64,000 nt of DNA, from positions 310,001-374,000 of the forward strand of contig NC_089177.1 of the NCBI RefSeq assembly GCF_947507565.1. Direction: 5' to 3'. The notes below the pieces were generated by a model. That model saw nothing but the letters and a program-made list of their open reading frames with translations. It was not told the DNA's origin and searched no databases. A program made the translations under genes and the position numbers. This document shows, in pieces, positions 30,060 through 45,533 of the stretch. The stretch is from Oscarella lobularis. Lineage: Eukaryota > Porifera > Homoscleromorpha > Homosclerophorida > Oscarellidae. Numbering within the stretch: the first letter of the stretch is position 1; each line of letters opens with the position of its first letter.

Positions 30060-32078
30060 TCACTCTTTTCGTCCGTACGCATACTCTCTCTCCTTCATCA
30101 ACTCGACGTGTCGGCTCTTGATCTCCTCCACGACGGCGGGATCAGCAAGCGTGCTCACGTCACCCAAATCGTCCGTCTGATTTGCCGCCACCTTGCGCAA
30201 AATCCGCCTCATAATCTTACCCGATCTCGTCTTCGGCAAGCCGGGCGTCACGAGCACAATCTCAGGCACGGCAAAAGATCCGATCTTACTCTTAACAATA
30301 CCCTTCATGGACTTGACAATATCGTCCATGGTACCAGCGGGCGCGAACGTATCCTTCAGAATCACGTACGCGTAAATCCCCTCCCCATAGACCTCGTGCG
30401 GAAAACCGACAACGGCGGCTTCAGCAACGTCGGGATGCTCATCGAGAGCGCTCTCCACTTCAGCGGTACCCAATCGATGCCCCTTCACATTTATGACATC
30501 ATCAACGCGACCCGTTATTCGATAATGCCCGTCGACGTCCCGATACGCGCCGTCGCCGGTGAAATAAAGCCCGGGATACGGACGAAAGTAGGTATTGAGA
30601 AAACGCTCGTGATCGCCGTAGATCGTCCGCGCCATCCCCGGCCACGCGCCGCGAATGCACAACAACCCGGAAACGTCATTACCGACGATTTCGGCGCCGT
30701 TAGAATCGACGAGAAGCGGTCGAATACCGGGAAACGGCAGCATAGGAAATCCCGGCTTCGGTTGCGTTCCCGTCGGCGCGGGACGCGGCGAGAGCATGAT
30801 GCCGCCCGTTTCCGTTTGCCACCACGTGTCGACGACCGTGCAGCGTCGCTCGCCGACGACGGTGTGATACCAGTGCCACGCTTCGACGTTGAGCGGCTCG
30901 CCGACGCAGCCGAGAATGCGCAGGCTCGATCGATCGTACTTTCGCACGTGCGAGTCGCCGGACTTGATGAGGAGACGTAGCGCTGTCGGAGCCGTGTAGA
31001 TCTGGGTGACGCGGAGCCGTTGGACCATTTCCCAATAGCGACCGGGGTTTGGATAAGTGGGCACGCTTTCGAATAAAACAGAAGTGACTCCGTTGAAGAG
31101 AGGCCCATATAGAGCGTGCGAGTGACCGGTAATCCAGCCGATGTCCGCAACGCAGGCAAATATATCGCCAGAACGAACGTCAAAGGCGTTCTGGTGCGTT
31201 ACACCCGTATAAAGAAGATACCCGGCCTGCGTGTGAGCGATGCCCTTGGGACGACCCGTACTGCCCGAAGTATAGAGCAAATAGAGAAGATCTTCGCTGT
31301 CCATCGACTCGGCCGGACACGTCGGCGGCTGTTCGCTCATCGCCTCCTCCAATTTCACGTCGCGTGGATGCATCATTTTGACGTCACTTCCGGTACGCGT
31401 CATAACGAAAACGTCACCCACCGTCGGGCATGCGCCGTCGTCGAGCGCCGCATCGACGATGGATTTCAATGGGATTCGTTTTCCGCCGCGAACGCCTTCG
31501 TCCGCCGTTATGACGGCTTTCGCTTCGGCGTCCCGAATGCGATTGCGCAGCGCTTCGGCGCTGAAACCGGCGAAAACGACGCTGTGAACGGCGCCGATGC
31601 GCGCGCAGGCGAGCATCGACGCGGCGGCGAGCGGACTCACGGGCATGTAGATTGCGACGCGATCGCCACGCTGGATGCCACGTGCTCGCAACGCGTTCCC
31701 TATGCGACACGCGCTCTCGAGCAGATCGCCGTACGAAACGCGTTCGACGTCGCCCGGCTCGTCTTTTTCCCATATGAATGCGATTCGATTGGGATCGAGT
31801 CGCGCGTGACGATCGACGACGTTTTCGCACACGTTTAGTTTTCCGCCTTCGAACCAGCGTATTTTGCCTGCGTTCATGTCGCAGTTCATTGCCGTGTTGA
31901 ACGGTTGATGCCAGTCGATGCGCTCGCGCGCCAAATCGCCCCAAAAGCGTTCGGGATCGTTCGTGCTGTGATCGTAGACTTTCGCGTGGTCTTCGCTTAG
32001 GAAGGAGAGGCTAGATAGCGTTCGGGATCTTGATGCGGCGAGGCCGCGGCCGGCTAGCGTCAAAGAGCGACGAAACAT
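30060..32078 (-). CDS. ACSS1: acetyl-CoA synthetase, probably mitochondrial (ACSS1 type)
   Basis: Intronless, 672 residues from ATG 32078 (MFRRSLTLAGRGLAASRSR, an arginine-rich, acid-free leader typical of mitochondrial import). The open frame extends upstream without an ATG. Seen: YTSGSTGRPKG (AMP-binding P-loop), TWWQTETGG, YFTGDGAYRD, GRVDDVINVKGHRLGTAEVE, and the terminal PKTRSGKIMRR with the lysine that is acetylated in this family. It makes acetyl-CoA from acetate, CoA and ATP. Lack of introns contrasts with its neighbours and suggests an old retrocopy or intron loss. Its start codon is only about 67 bp from that of PERK on the other strand. Confidence 0.9.
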   Translation of the reverse strand: MFRRSLTLAGRGLAASRSRTLSSLSFLSEDHAKVYDHSTNDPERFWGDLARERIDWHQPFNTAMNCDMNAGKIRWFEGGKLNVCENVVDRHARLDPNRIAFIWEKDEPGDVERVSYGDLLESACRIGNALRARGIQRGDRVAIYMPVSPLAAASMLACARIGAVHSVVFAGFSAEALRNRIRDAEAKAVITADEGVRGGKRIPLKSIVDAALDDGACPTVGDVFVMTRTGSDVKMMHPRDVKLEEAMSEQPPTCPAESMDSEDLLYLLYTSGSTGRPKGIAHTQAGYLLYTGVTHQNAFDVRSGDIFACVADIGWITGHSHALYGPLFNGVTSVLFESVPTYPNPGRYWEMVQRLRVTQIYTAPTALRLLIKSGDSHVRKYDRSSLRILGCVGEPLNVEAWHWYHTVVGERRCTVVDTWWQTETGGIMLSPRPAPTGTQPKPGFPMLPFPGIRPLLVDSNGAEIVGNDVSGLLCIRGAWPGMARTIYGDHERFLNTYFRPYPGLYFTGDGAYRDVDGHYRITGRVDDVINVKGHRLGTAEVESALDEHPDVAEAAVVGFPHEVYGEGIYAYVILKDTFAPAGTMDDIVKSMKGIVKSKIGSFAVPEIVLVTPGLPKTRSGKIMRRILRKVAANQTDDLGDVSTLADPAVVEEIKSRHVELMKEREYAYGRKE

Positions 32079-32145
32079 TTCGTTCGACTCCTCCCCTTGA
32101 CCTAGAATGAATCCACGTGACTCGTGTGCGAGTGCCCGGAAAGAA

Positions 32146-35906
<3,761 letters not shown>

Positions 35907-35997
35907 AAATGCGCTCTCCTGTACTGTGATTATATCATGTATTTATAATTAAATTTTATTCTTGTCTGTATATAATGTGAATAAAGGTGCAATACCG

Positions 35998-36511
35998 TTA
36001 TGCTGTGTGGTAGTAGTCTTCTCCCTTTCGTTTCTTTGCCCTTTCCAAGTCGCTGGGATGAATGGCTGAAAGGAGATCGACGTTGAGCATGTGCAAGTCA
36101 ACTAGAAAGTAGACGGGATATCGAAGAAATGGGGGTCATTTTTATTATAGTCGACTCACGTCTGCATTTCACGAAAAAATCGTGGAGATGATCAACCTGT
36201 TTCTCGAATTCATCCAATCGATTCATTTCTTTCGAAAATTCAAACGAATTGTCTAAGAAAAATCGATCTATCAGACGAAGTCGTACTCTTGTCTAGTAGG
36301 GACCTTTGGGGCGCGATGACGAGACGGAAGACGACGACGACGAAGCGGAGCTCTTCTTCTCGTGGTCCGTTGCATCCTTGGGGTTCATTTTGACAATTTT
36401 TTGCTCTTTTGTTCTGCTGCCCAGCTTGGGAAATTGAAGTTGGAACTGAGACATGGTCTTTTGTCTGAGAAAAACGAATCGTCTCGCGAAACGTGCTCGC
36501 CCTGCTGCCAT
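35998..36511 (-). CDS. small protein of unknown function
   Basis: Three exons from ATG 36511. Exon 1 encodes MAAGRARFARR... with an internal MSQFQLQFPKLGSRTKEQKI that is an alternative start, and ends in a serine run (SSASSSSSSVSSSRPK). Exon 2 adds DNSFEFSKEMNRLDEFEKQVDHLHDFFVKC. The last exon gives DLHMLNVDLLSAIHPSDLE and ends EDYYHTA. The C-terminal half looks helical and acidic, suited to a small adaptor subunit. Not recognised. It is convergent with PERK, with stop codons about 90 bp apart. Confidence 0.6.
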
Positions 36512-36683
36512 CTAATACCGAAAATTGCTGTCGAAATGACTCATCGCGTCAACAACCGATTCTTTGACGAGAGAAATCGTCCAACACGAGGAAAAGACGG
36601 AAGCAAAGCGTCGCGCGCGCGCGCGCTAAATGAGTCGTAATTTTCTTCGTCTGTGAATAGATAAATAAATAAATATTCTCTTT

Positions 36684-37219
36684 TCAGCTGTTCTCCAGGG
36701 TTTTAATAGTTCTTTTAACGATTTCTTCAGCAGCATGTGATGCTTGAGAGAGCAGTGCAGTGGGATCGTTCATCTCACTTGCCCACTCCATTTTTAACAT
36801 GGAACTTTTGACTAGAGAACGGCAATGTACTACCAGTGGCCTATGGCTATATAATGCCTACTGCTAGCTTTATTCAGTGTGGCTTTTACATCGACAAGAC
36901 TTCGCATCATTTCGCTCAATTCATTCATACCTCCTTCGTAGTCAAAAGACTCGTCACTATGGTGATTTCCGTCTTTTTGTGTATGCTGCGACGCTAGCGA
37001 CACGGAAACTCTCTCTCCTTCCTGACTTTGACAAAACGACGGCGGCAGTAGCGTGTAGTTGCTGCTTCTGGGTCGAGCCCTTGATACGGAAACGTTTTCC
37101 GCGCCCCCTGTGCCCTTCTGGGCAAACGAAGCGAGTGAACGAGTCCTAAGAAAAATTCGCACTAGAGAGATCATCTTTTCTTTCGCTCCCCACAGAAATT
37201 GGCCTTCTTCCGCATCCAT
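36684..37219 (-). CDS. small coiled-coil protein of unknown function
   Basis: Exon 1 runs from ATG 37219 (MDAEEGQFLWGAKEKM) through a serine- and glutamine-rich stretch to NELSEMMRSLVDVKATLNKAS. A donor AGCA|gtaggc (about 36865) and an acceptor at about 36812 join in frame to IKSSMLKMEWASEMNDPTAL ... AAEEIVKRTIKTLENS, stop at 36684-36686. The C-terminal about 70 residues are predicted helical. No family recognised. It is head to head with PPT2; the starts are 73 bp apart. Confidence 0.6.
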
Positions 37220-37292
37220 TTCGGCGAGAAACGTGAGACGCAAACGCACGCTATACTTGGATACGGAATCACGTGAAACTCCAGTCGTGACA

Positions 37293-38521
37293 ATGTCGCG
37301 TCTCCTCGCCTTCTTCGGCCTTCTCTCGCTCGCCACTTCCTACAAGCCAGTTGTCATAATACACGGCATATTCGACAACTACAAATCGATGTTCGACCTG
37401 CGCGATTTGATCGTCGCCGCTCACCCGGGAACGAACGTGACGCTAATCGACATGTACTCGGACGCGGATAGCATCGCGAACATGTGGAGTCAAGTGCACG
37501 ACTTCGGCAAAGCCGTGCGCCAAGTAATGAACGAAGCAGAAGACGGCATCCACCTGATCGGATTTTCACAAGGTGATGATGATTGATGGGGGGAAGGAAA
37601 TAAACAGTTTCACTTTTGACTTTCATTTTTAATTTTGCAAGGTGGACTCGTGGCGCGAGGAGTGATTCAATCGTTGACGAATCACAGCATCGATACGTTC
37701 GTAGCGATTTCTTCGCCACAACTGGGACAATTCGGAGGTAACCTAATTTATGAAATTCTCTCTGTTTTTTTTTCTACTTTCGCTTAGATACGTCGTACCT
37801 AAGGGATCTTCCCGATTTCGTTCGTGACGAAGTGTGGAGGTGCGTAGCATCTTGTTGAACCGAAACGTTTCTCATGTTCGATACAATTCAGAGTCTTTTA
37901 CTCGGACTTTGGACAACTTACCTCCATTGGAAACTATTGGAACGGTGAGACGAAGAACGTAGATGACGTCATTGACTCACATGATTTTAAATGCAGATCC
38001 TCTTCATCACACGGAATACTTGAAATCCAACGTATTTCTTCCCATTCTAAATGGTGGGCATTCATTGAACCCGATGGCGGCGCGTGAGTTCAGTCACACT
38101 CCATCAATGCCTTATTAGCATGATTTTATACGAATCTAGAGAATAAGACTGCTTTTGAGAGACTAGGCAAAGTCGTTCTCATAGGTGGACCTGACGACGG
38201 GGTCATCACTCCTTGGCAATCGAGGTTCAGAAAACCAATAGACGTTTCCCTTAATGAATTCTTCTTAGTCACTTCGGATTCTATGCTGAAAACGACGGCA
38301 TAGATATTATAGAAACAACTCAACAAGAAGTAGTAAAAGTCTCGTGTATGTACGCATATCTAATTTACCTTTCTCAGATTTACACTAATGACTGGATTGG
38401 ATTGAAGTCGATTGACCAACGCGGCGACCTGCACATGTACAAAATTCCCGGCGTCGAACACGTGCACTGGCACGGCAATAAAACCGTCTTCGACTGTTGC
38501 ATTGAGAAGTGGTTAACATAG
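37293..38521 (+). CDS. PPT2: palmitoyl-protein thioesterase 2 (lysosomal thioesterase)
   Basis: About eight exons. Signal peptide MSRLLAFFGLLSLATS, then YKPVVIIHGIFDNYKSM (oxyanion region), LIDMYSDADSIANMWSQV, the nucleophile elbow GFSQ|GGLVARG (serine in GxSxG), FVAISSPQLGQFGDT, and [22 protein letters not shown] carrying the catalytic aspartate. HVHWHGN near the C-terminus holds the histidine. The [16 protein letters not shown] block marks PPT2 rather than PPT1. It hydrolyses long-chain S-acyl thioesters in lysosomes. The stop at 38519-38521 is 44 bp from the convergent aminopeptidase stop. Confidence 0.9.
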
Positions 38522-38565
38522 AAACGAACTATCACTTTTAATTTATTTTTAGTTAAATGTGCTGT

Positions 38566-40998
<2,433 letters not shown>

Positions 40999-41077
40999 AA
41001 TCACGGACACACAGCGCACGCATGCAAACACAGGCGGGTAAATACCAAAAACTATTGGTTCTTCAGTTTCCAAGCGT

Positions 41078-43024
41078 CTACCGCGGAATCGGATAATGGA
41101 ATAGACGTGCGTCTACAATCAAATAGGGAAACAGATTGAGGAAGTACGTCAGCAACGACGATGCGTTGCCGTCAAACGCTTTTTTCACTTCAGGATTTCC
41201 TCGATCAGGAGTTTCAAAATGCACAATCTACATACATAGACATATTTGCGAAGAGTCTTTCACAGAATAAAAAATCATACCCTGTTCCTCAAAAATCGTG
41301 CTAATTCCGACTGAGACGTTGTGTCAACTTTCTTTGCAGTTTTCAGGCACTCAGAAACTAAAAGTTGCATATATATAACAGATAAATATGCCAATTAAAA
41401 CATACAGCAATCCTCTAGTTTATCAGCCCAATTCTCTTTTGTCATAGAATCCATTTTTTCAAGTTCTTTGCAATGATCAATGTTCTTCGTCCGCCAACGC
41501 AATAAATCAACATATTTAAAGGACAATAGACAAAGTGCCTCCTCACCCGAAAGAAATCTTCACTTTCTTTAAGACTCCATAGAGCACAGTGTTCCTCAAC
41601 TTCTTTTGCACTTGGCCTACAAACTCGGTGTTGTCTTGTCTTCAATATATAAACATCCGTCCACGTTACCTTTTATCAGGATACCTGCTAAGCATCCTGC
41701 CAATCAGACGCCTAAAGGCTCCCAGATGAAAAAATTCTGTGTCGCTTTTACGAGGATTTCCCTGTCGTTCAGTTATCAATTCTAATTGGATATACAATAT
41801 ACTGCGGTCAGCGGAAAATTGATTGCAGTGCTCACCGTCAAGTTTGGAGAAATTTAATTCGTCCTCTTTTCCCTCATCCTTGTCATTCAACAGGTGAGCA
41901 GTTGCAGAACGATACAATTTTCGGTGTGAAAGTTCGTGTCCGTTTGTGAGTACATAGTGAAAAATTAGGCCAGCTCCGAAGATATCATACTTCACCTATT
42001 AGAAATAAACGTACAGTTTATTGGATACTTCTTATAACTAATAAGATTTGCACCCTCGCTTCTTCGTCCGGCGGCTTCCAATCGTCAACCCCAGAGCCTG
42101 TATGCGTGGAAACATTTCCACCAACGATTCTTTTTGCCAAGTCAAAATCTGCTATTTTTGTCGTCATCCTGTCTCCGTCTTTACAAATAAGAATGGCTTC
42201 GGGACTAATTCCTCTGTGCACTGGACAAGAAGACAGTGACAATCAACATAGAACGATGTGTTACTGTGTCGTACCAATAGGGGTTTCGCAACTAGAAAGA
42301 AAATCTAAGCCTTTCACTAGACCTTTCAGCACGTCCAAACGGCTCATATCACATCCACGCAACTCCTCATCTCTATCAATTAATTAATTAAAAAAGGATA
42401 AGCCACTCAATCTTAGTCACAAAAGCCGACAAACTTACAGATTCTGATGTGACAGGCTAAATTCCCAAGGCTCAAGAAGTTGGTAGACAGAAGTGAATTT
42501 CGCTCCTTGTTTCTAAGCCGAAAACTAACATCAGCACTAACCTGGCACGCACGCACGCACGCACACCACATACGTATTCGTAGGAAAACTGGGTGAGAAT
42601 ATTTTCGTGACCGCGCATTGCCTCTAGAGCTTGTAATTCCCGCAGTCGGTGTATTGGCTCGTGGGAGCCTTCGTAACGCGTGAATTTGATTGCAAAACAT
42701 TTCTCTTCTATTCCATGACGCCCAGACTTTCTAAGGACCTTTCTAAACATCCGCAATTCTCGTCGAATCAACCGCGCGCTCGCGAAGAAAAGACCACACC
42801 TGTAAATCGTCGATCGTCGAATTCTGGAAGTGGCCGGAGTGCTGGAACTCTGTCCCAGTAACTCGCTCTTATTCGGTGAGTTAATTATGGCCTTGAAAGC
42901 ATCTTCAAACGTTGCGGCCACATCATCGTCACCTGCTTCGGCAAAGGGCGTCAAACAGGAAACGATCGATGTATAGGCATATACGCCGTCAGCTACCCTC
43001 TTTCGACGAGCTCGCTGCAGCCAT
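41078..43024 (-). CDS. RNase L/IRE1-like pseudokinase-KEN nuclease, array copy A
   Basis: About eleven small exons give about 440 residues: a short N-terminus (MAAASSSKEG, then DDDVAATFEDAF), no signal peptide, no membrane span, no ankyrin repeats. Kinase-like domain: FAIKFTRYE (beta-3 lysine kept), a RELQALEAM alpha-C, VYQLLEPWEFSL, catalytic loop HRGISPEAILI (the Asp of HRD is Gly), ADFDLAKR in place of DFG, and FGAGLIFHYVLTNG. KEN domain: RPSAKEVEEHCALWSLKESEDFF, KENWADKLEDC, ELARFLRNRIVHFE, LTYFLNLFPYLIV. Relative to RNase L the nuclease Arg and His keep their five-residue spacing and the Trp is kept. A 35-bp insertion near the stop changes the tail to DARLFHYPIPR (stop at 41078). Confidence 0.8.
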
Positions 43025-43332
43025 GAAAATGCCGATACACACAACGTCGCGTTCAACACTTTAGACAGCAAAGAAAGCGATCTCACGGGCAATCACGTGA
43101 GGACGCTAACTAAACAAAAGCTAAGGAAACCCGGACGAGATTATCAAAATTCAAGCACTTCTTGATCACGTCATGCTGATATACATGCCTGACCGAAGAA
43201 ATTAATCAATAAGACCGTTTTATTAAAGATATGTTATAAGACGCTTAGCTTTTGCGTTTCCACACGAGTCAACTTCGATGAGACTCCAGCTAGGGCACGC
43301 ATGCTTCAAACAGGTACGTAAAATACCACAAA
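43025..43332. promoter_or_regulatory. spacer A/B of the KEN array with CACGTG promoter block
   Basis: A block of about 100 bp just upstream of copy A includes GGGCAATCACGTGAGGACGC and AAAGCTAAGGAAACCCGG. The same block precedes copies B (about 45265-45330) and C (about 47545-47600). The distal end holds a relic of a LAP3 exon (43246-43292). Confidence 0.65.
43246..43292 (-). pseudogene. LAP3 exon relic 1
   Basis: Resembles LAP3 exon 40281-40375: it keeps GTTGACTCGTGTGGAAACGC (VDSCGN) and the flanking GGAGTC, with about 28 bases missing inside. The donor position reads CTAAGC instead of GTAAGC. Confidence 0.65.
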
Positions 43333-45205
43333 TTATTGTTTCTTCTTCAGTTCCCAAGCGTTTACCATCAAATCGGGAAATAGATTGAGGAAGTACTTAA
43401 GCAACGATTCTTTGTCGCCAAACGCTTTTTTCACTTCAGGATTTCCTCGACCAGAACTTTCAAAATGCACAATCTACATGGACATATTAGGTGAGAGTTT
43501 CAAAATAAAAAAAACGATACCCTGTTCCTCACAAATCGTGCTAGAGGCTTGTTACACTCAGATTGAGGAACTAAAAAGTCGCATAAATGGCGGAAAAACT
43601 GAGCCGGCGGTTTGCCAATTATAGAACATACAACAATCCTCTAGTTTCTCAGCATAATTCTCTTCTGTCACAGAATCTCCGGGAGAATCAAGTGTCTTTG
43701 TGCGCCAACGTAATAAGTCAACATATCTAAAGGCAATAGACAATGTGCCTCACCTCAAAGAAAGTTATACTTTCTTCACGACTCAATAAAGCACAGTGTC
43801 TACTAACTTCTTCTGCACTTGGCCTACAAACTCAGTGTTGTCTTGTCTTCAATATAAATATAAACATTATTCTACGTTACCTTTTATCAGGATACCTGCT
43901 AAGCATACTGCCAATCAGACGCCTAAAGGCTCCCAGATGAAAAAATTCCGGGTCGCTTTTACGAGGATTCTCCTGACGTTCAGTTATCATTTCTAATAGT
44001 TGCATATATAGTATGTACTGCAGTCAGCGGTAAATTGATTTCCGTGCTCACTGTCAAGTTCAGAGAGATCTAATTTGTTCTCTTCTCTCTCATCCTTTTT
44101 TTTCAAAAGGTGAGCAGTTGCGGAACGATACAATTTTCGGTGTGAAATTTCGTGTCCGTTTGTGAGTACATGGTGAAAAATGAGGCCAGCTCCGAAGATA
44201 TCGTACTTTACCTGTTAATAAACGTACAGTTATTGGTTACTTGTTAGAACTTAGATTTGCACCGTCGCTTCCTTGTCCAGCGGCTTCCAATCGTCAACCC
44301 CAGAGCCTGAATGCGTGGAAAAATTTCCACTAAACATTCTTTTTGCCAAGTCAAAATCTGCAATTTTTGTTCTTATAATGTCTCCGTTTTTACAAATACG
44401 AATGGCCTCGGGACTAATTCCTCTGTGCACTAGAAAAGAAGACGGTGAAAATCGGCATAGAACGATGTGTCATTGTGCCTTACCAATAGGGGTTTTGCAA
44501 CGAGAAAGAAAGTCTAAGCCTTTCACTAGACCTTTCAGTACTTCCAAACGGCTCATGCCACATGCAATCAGCTTGTCATTTCTATCAATTTAAATGATAA
44601 AGCCAATAAACCGTAGACAAAAGCCGACAACCTTACAGCTTCGTATCTGACAGCGTAAATTCCCAAGGCTCAAGAAGTTGATAGACAGAAGTGAATTTCC
44701 CTCCTGATCTCTAAGCCGAAAACTGACATCAGCACTAACCTGCCACGCACGCACACTACATATACGTGTTCGCAAGCAAACTGGGCGAGAATATTTTCGC
44801 TCCCGCTCATATCCTTTAGAGCTTCTAGTTCCCGCAGTCGATCTTTTGGCATGTCGGAGCCTTCGTAACGCGTGAACTTGATTGCAAAACGTTGCTCGTC
44901 TATTCCATGACGCCCAGTCGTTCTAATGTCCTTCCTAAACATCCGCAATTCTCGTCGGATCAACTGCTCGCGAAGAATTAAATAAAAAGACCACACACAA
45001 GTAAATACTCGATCGTCGAATGCCAAGAGTTTCGGAAACCTCTCCCAGTTTCTTTTCGTCAACTATAGTCGTAAGAGCCTGCTGATACGACTCGTACACA
45101 TCTTCGTCACCTGCTTCGGCAAAGGGCGTCAAACAGGAAACGATAGATATATAATAGACATATACGCCGCCGGCTACCCTCGCCTGACGAGTTCGCTGCA
45201 GCCAT
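43333..45205 (-). CDS. RNase L/IRE1-like pseudokinase-KEN nuclease, array copy B, nuclease site eroded
   Basis: Same exon plan as copies A and C: MAAANSSGEG, DEDVYESYQQAL, FAIKFTRYEGSD, VYQLLEPWEFTL, HRGISPEAILI, ADFDLAKR, RPSAEEVSRHCALLSREESITFFE, then KEN. Here the conserved Trp is Tyr (EENYAEKLED). The exon before the active site is about a dozen codons shorter (FPQSECNKPLARFVRNRIVHFE), so the acidic residue six before the catalytic Arg is replaced by Pro. Arg and His themselves remain. The tail is NLFPDLMVNAWELKKKQ. The frame is open throughout, so it is not a plain pseudogene, but nuclease activity is doubtful. Confidence 0.75.
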
Positions 45206-45533
45206 GAATGTGCTGATACTACAACGTCGCGTTCAACACTTTATGCAGCAAAGAAAGGCACGATCTCACGGGCAATCACGTGAGGACGCTAACTAAACAA
45301 AAGCTAAGGAAACCCGGACGAGATTATCAAAATTAATTCAAACACTTCTTGATTATGTAATGCTGATATATATGCCCTGACCGAAGAAATTCATCAATAA
45401 GACCGTTTTATTTTAAAGACATGTTATAAGACGCTTAGCTTTTGCGTTTCCACACGAGTCAACTTCAATGCGACTCCAGCTAGACATTTCCACTCGCACG
45501 CATGCTTTAAACAGGCACGTAAAATACCACAAA
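45206..45533. promoter_or_regulatory. spacer B/C of the KEN array with CACGTG promoter block
   Basis: Same organisation as the A/B spacer: the CACGTG block next to the copy B start and the LAP3 exon relic at about 45436-45492. Confidence 0.65.
45436..45492 (-). pseudogene. LAP3 exon relic 2
   Basis: Second copy of the same LAP3 exon fragment, slightly longer. It retains the TAGACATTTCCAC end that matches LAP3 at about 40350-40370. Confidence 0.65.

Noticed and set aside
30108-31838. Long plus-strand open frames (290 and 240 residues)
   Set aside because: They are antisense shadows of the GC-rich acetyl-CoA synthetase exon and have arginine/histidine-rich composition without motifs.
42740-42790. 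A 21-nt intron in the KEN genes
   Set aside because: Too short for splicing. Extending to the next AG gives 57-58 nt introns at the same place in A and C, and a matching one in B, with matching frames.
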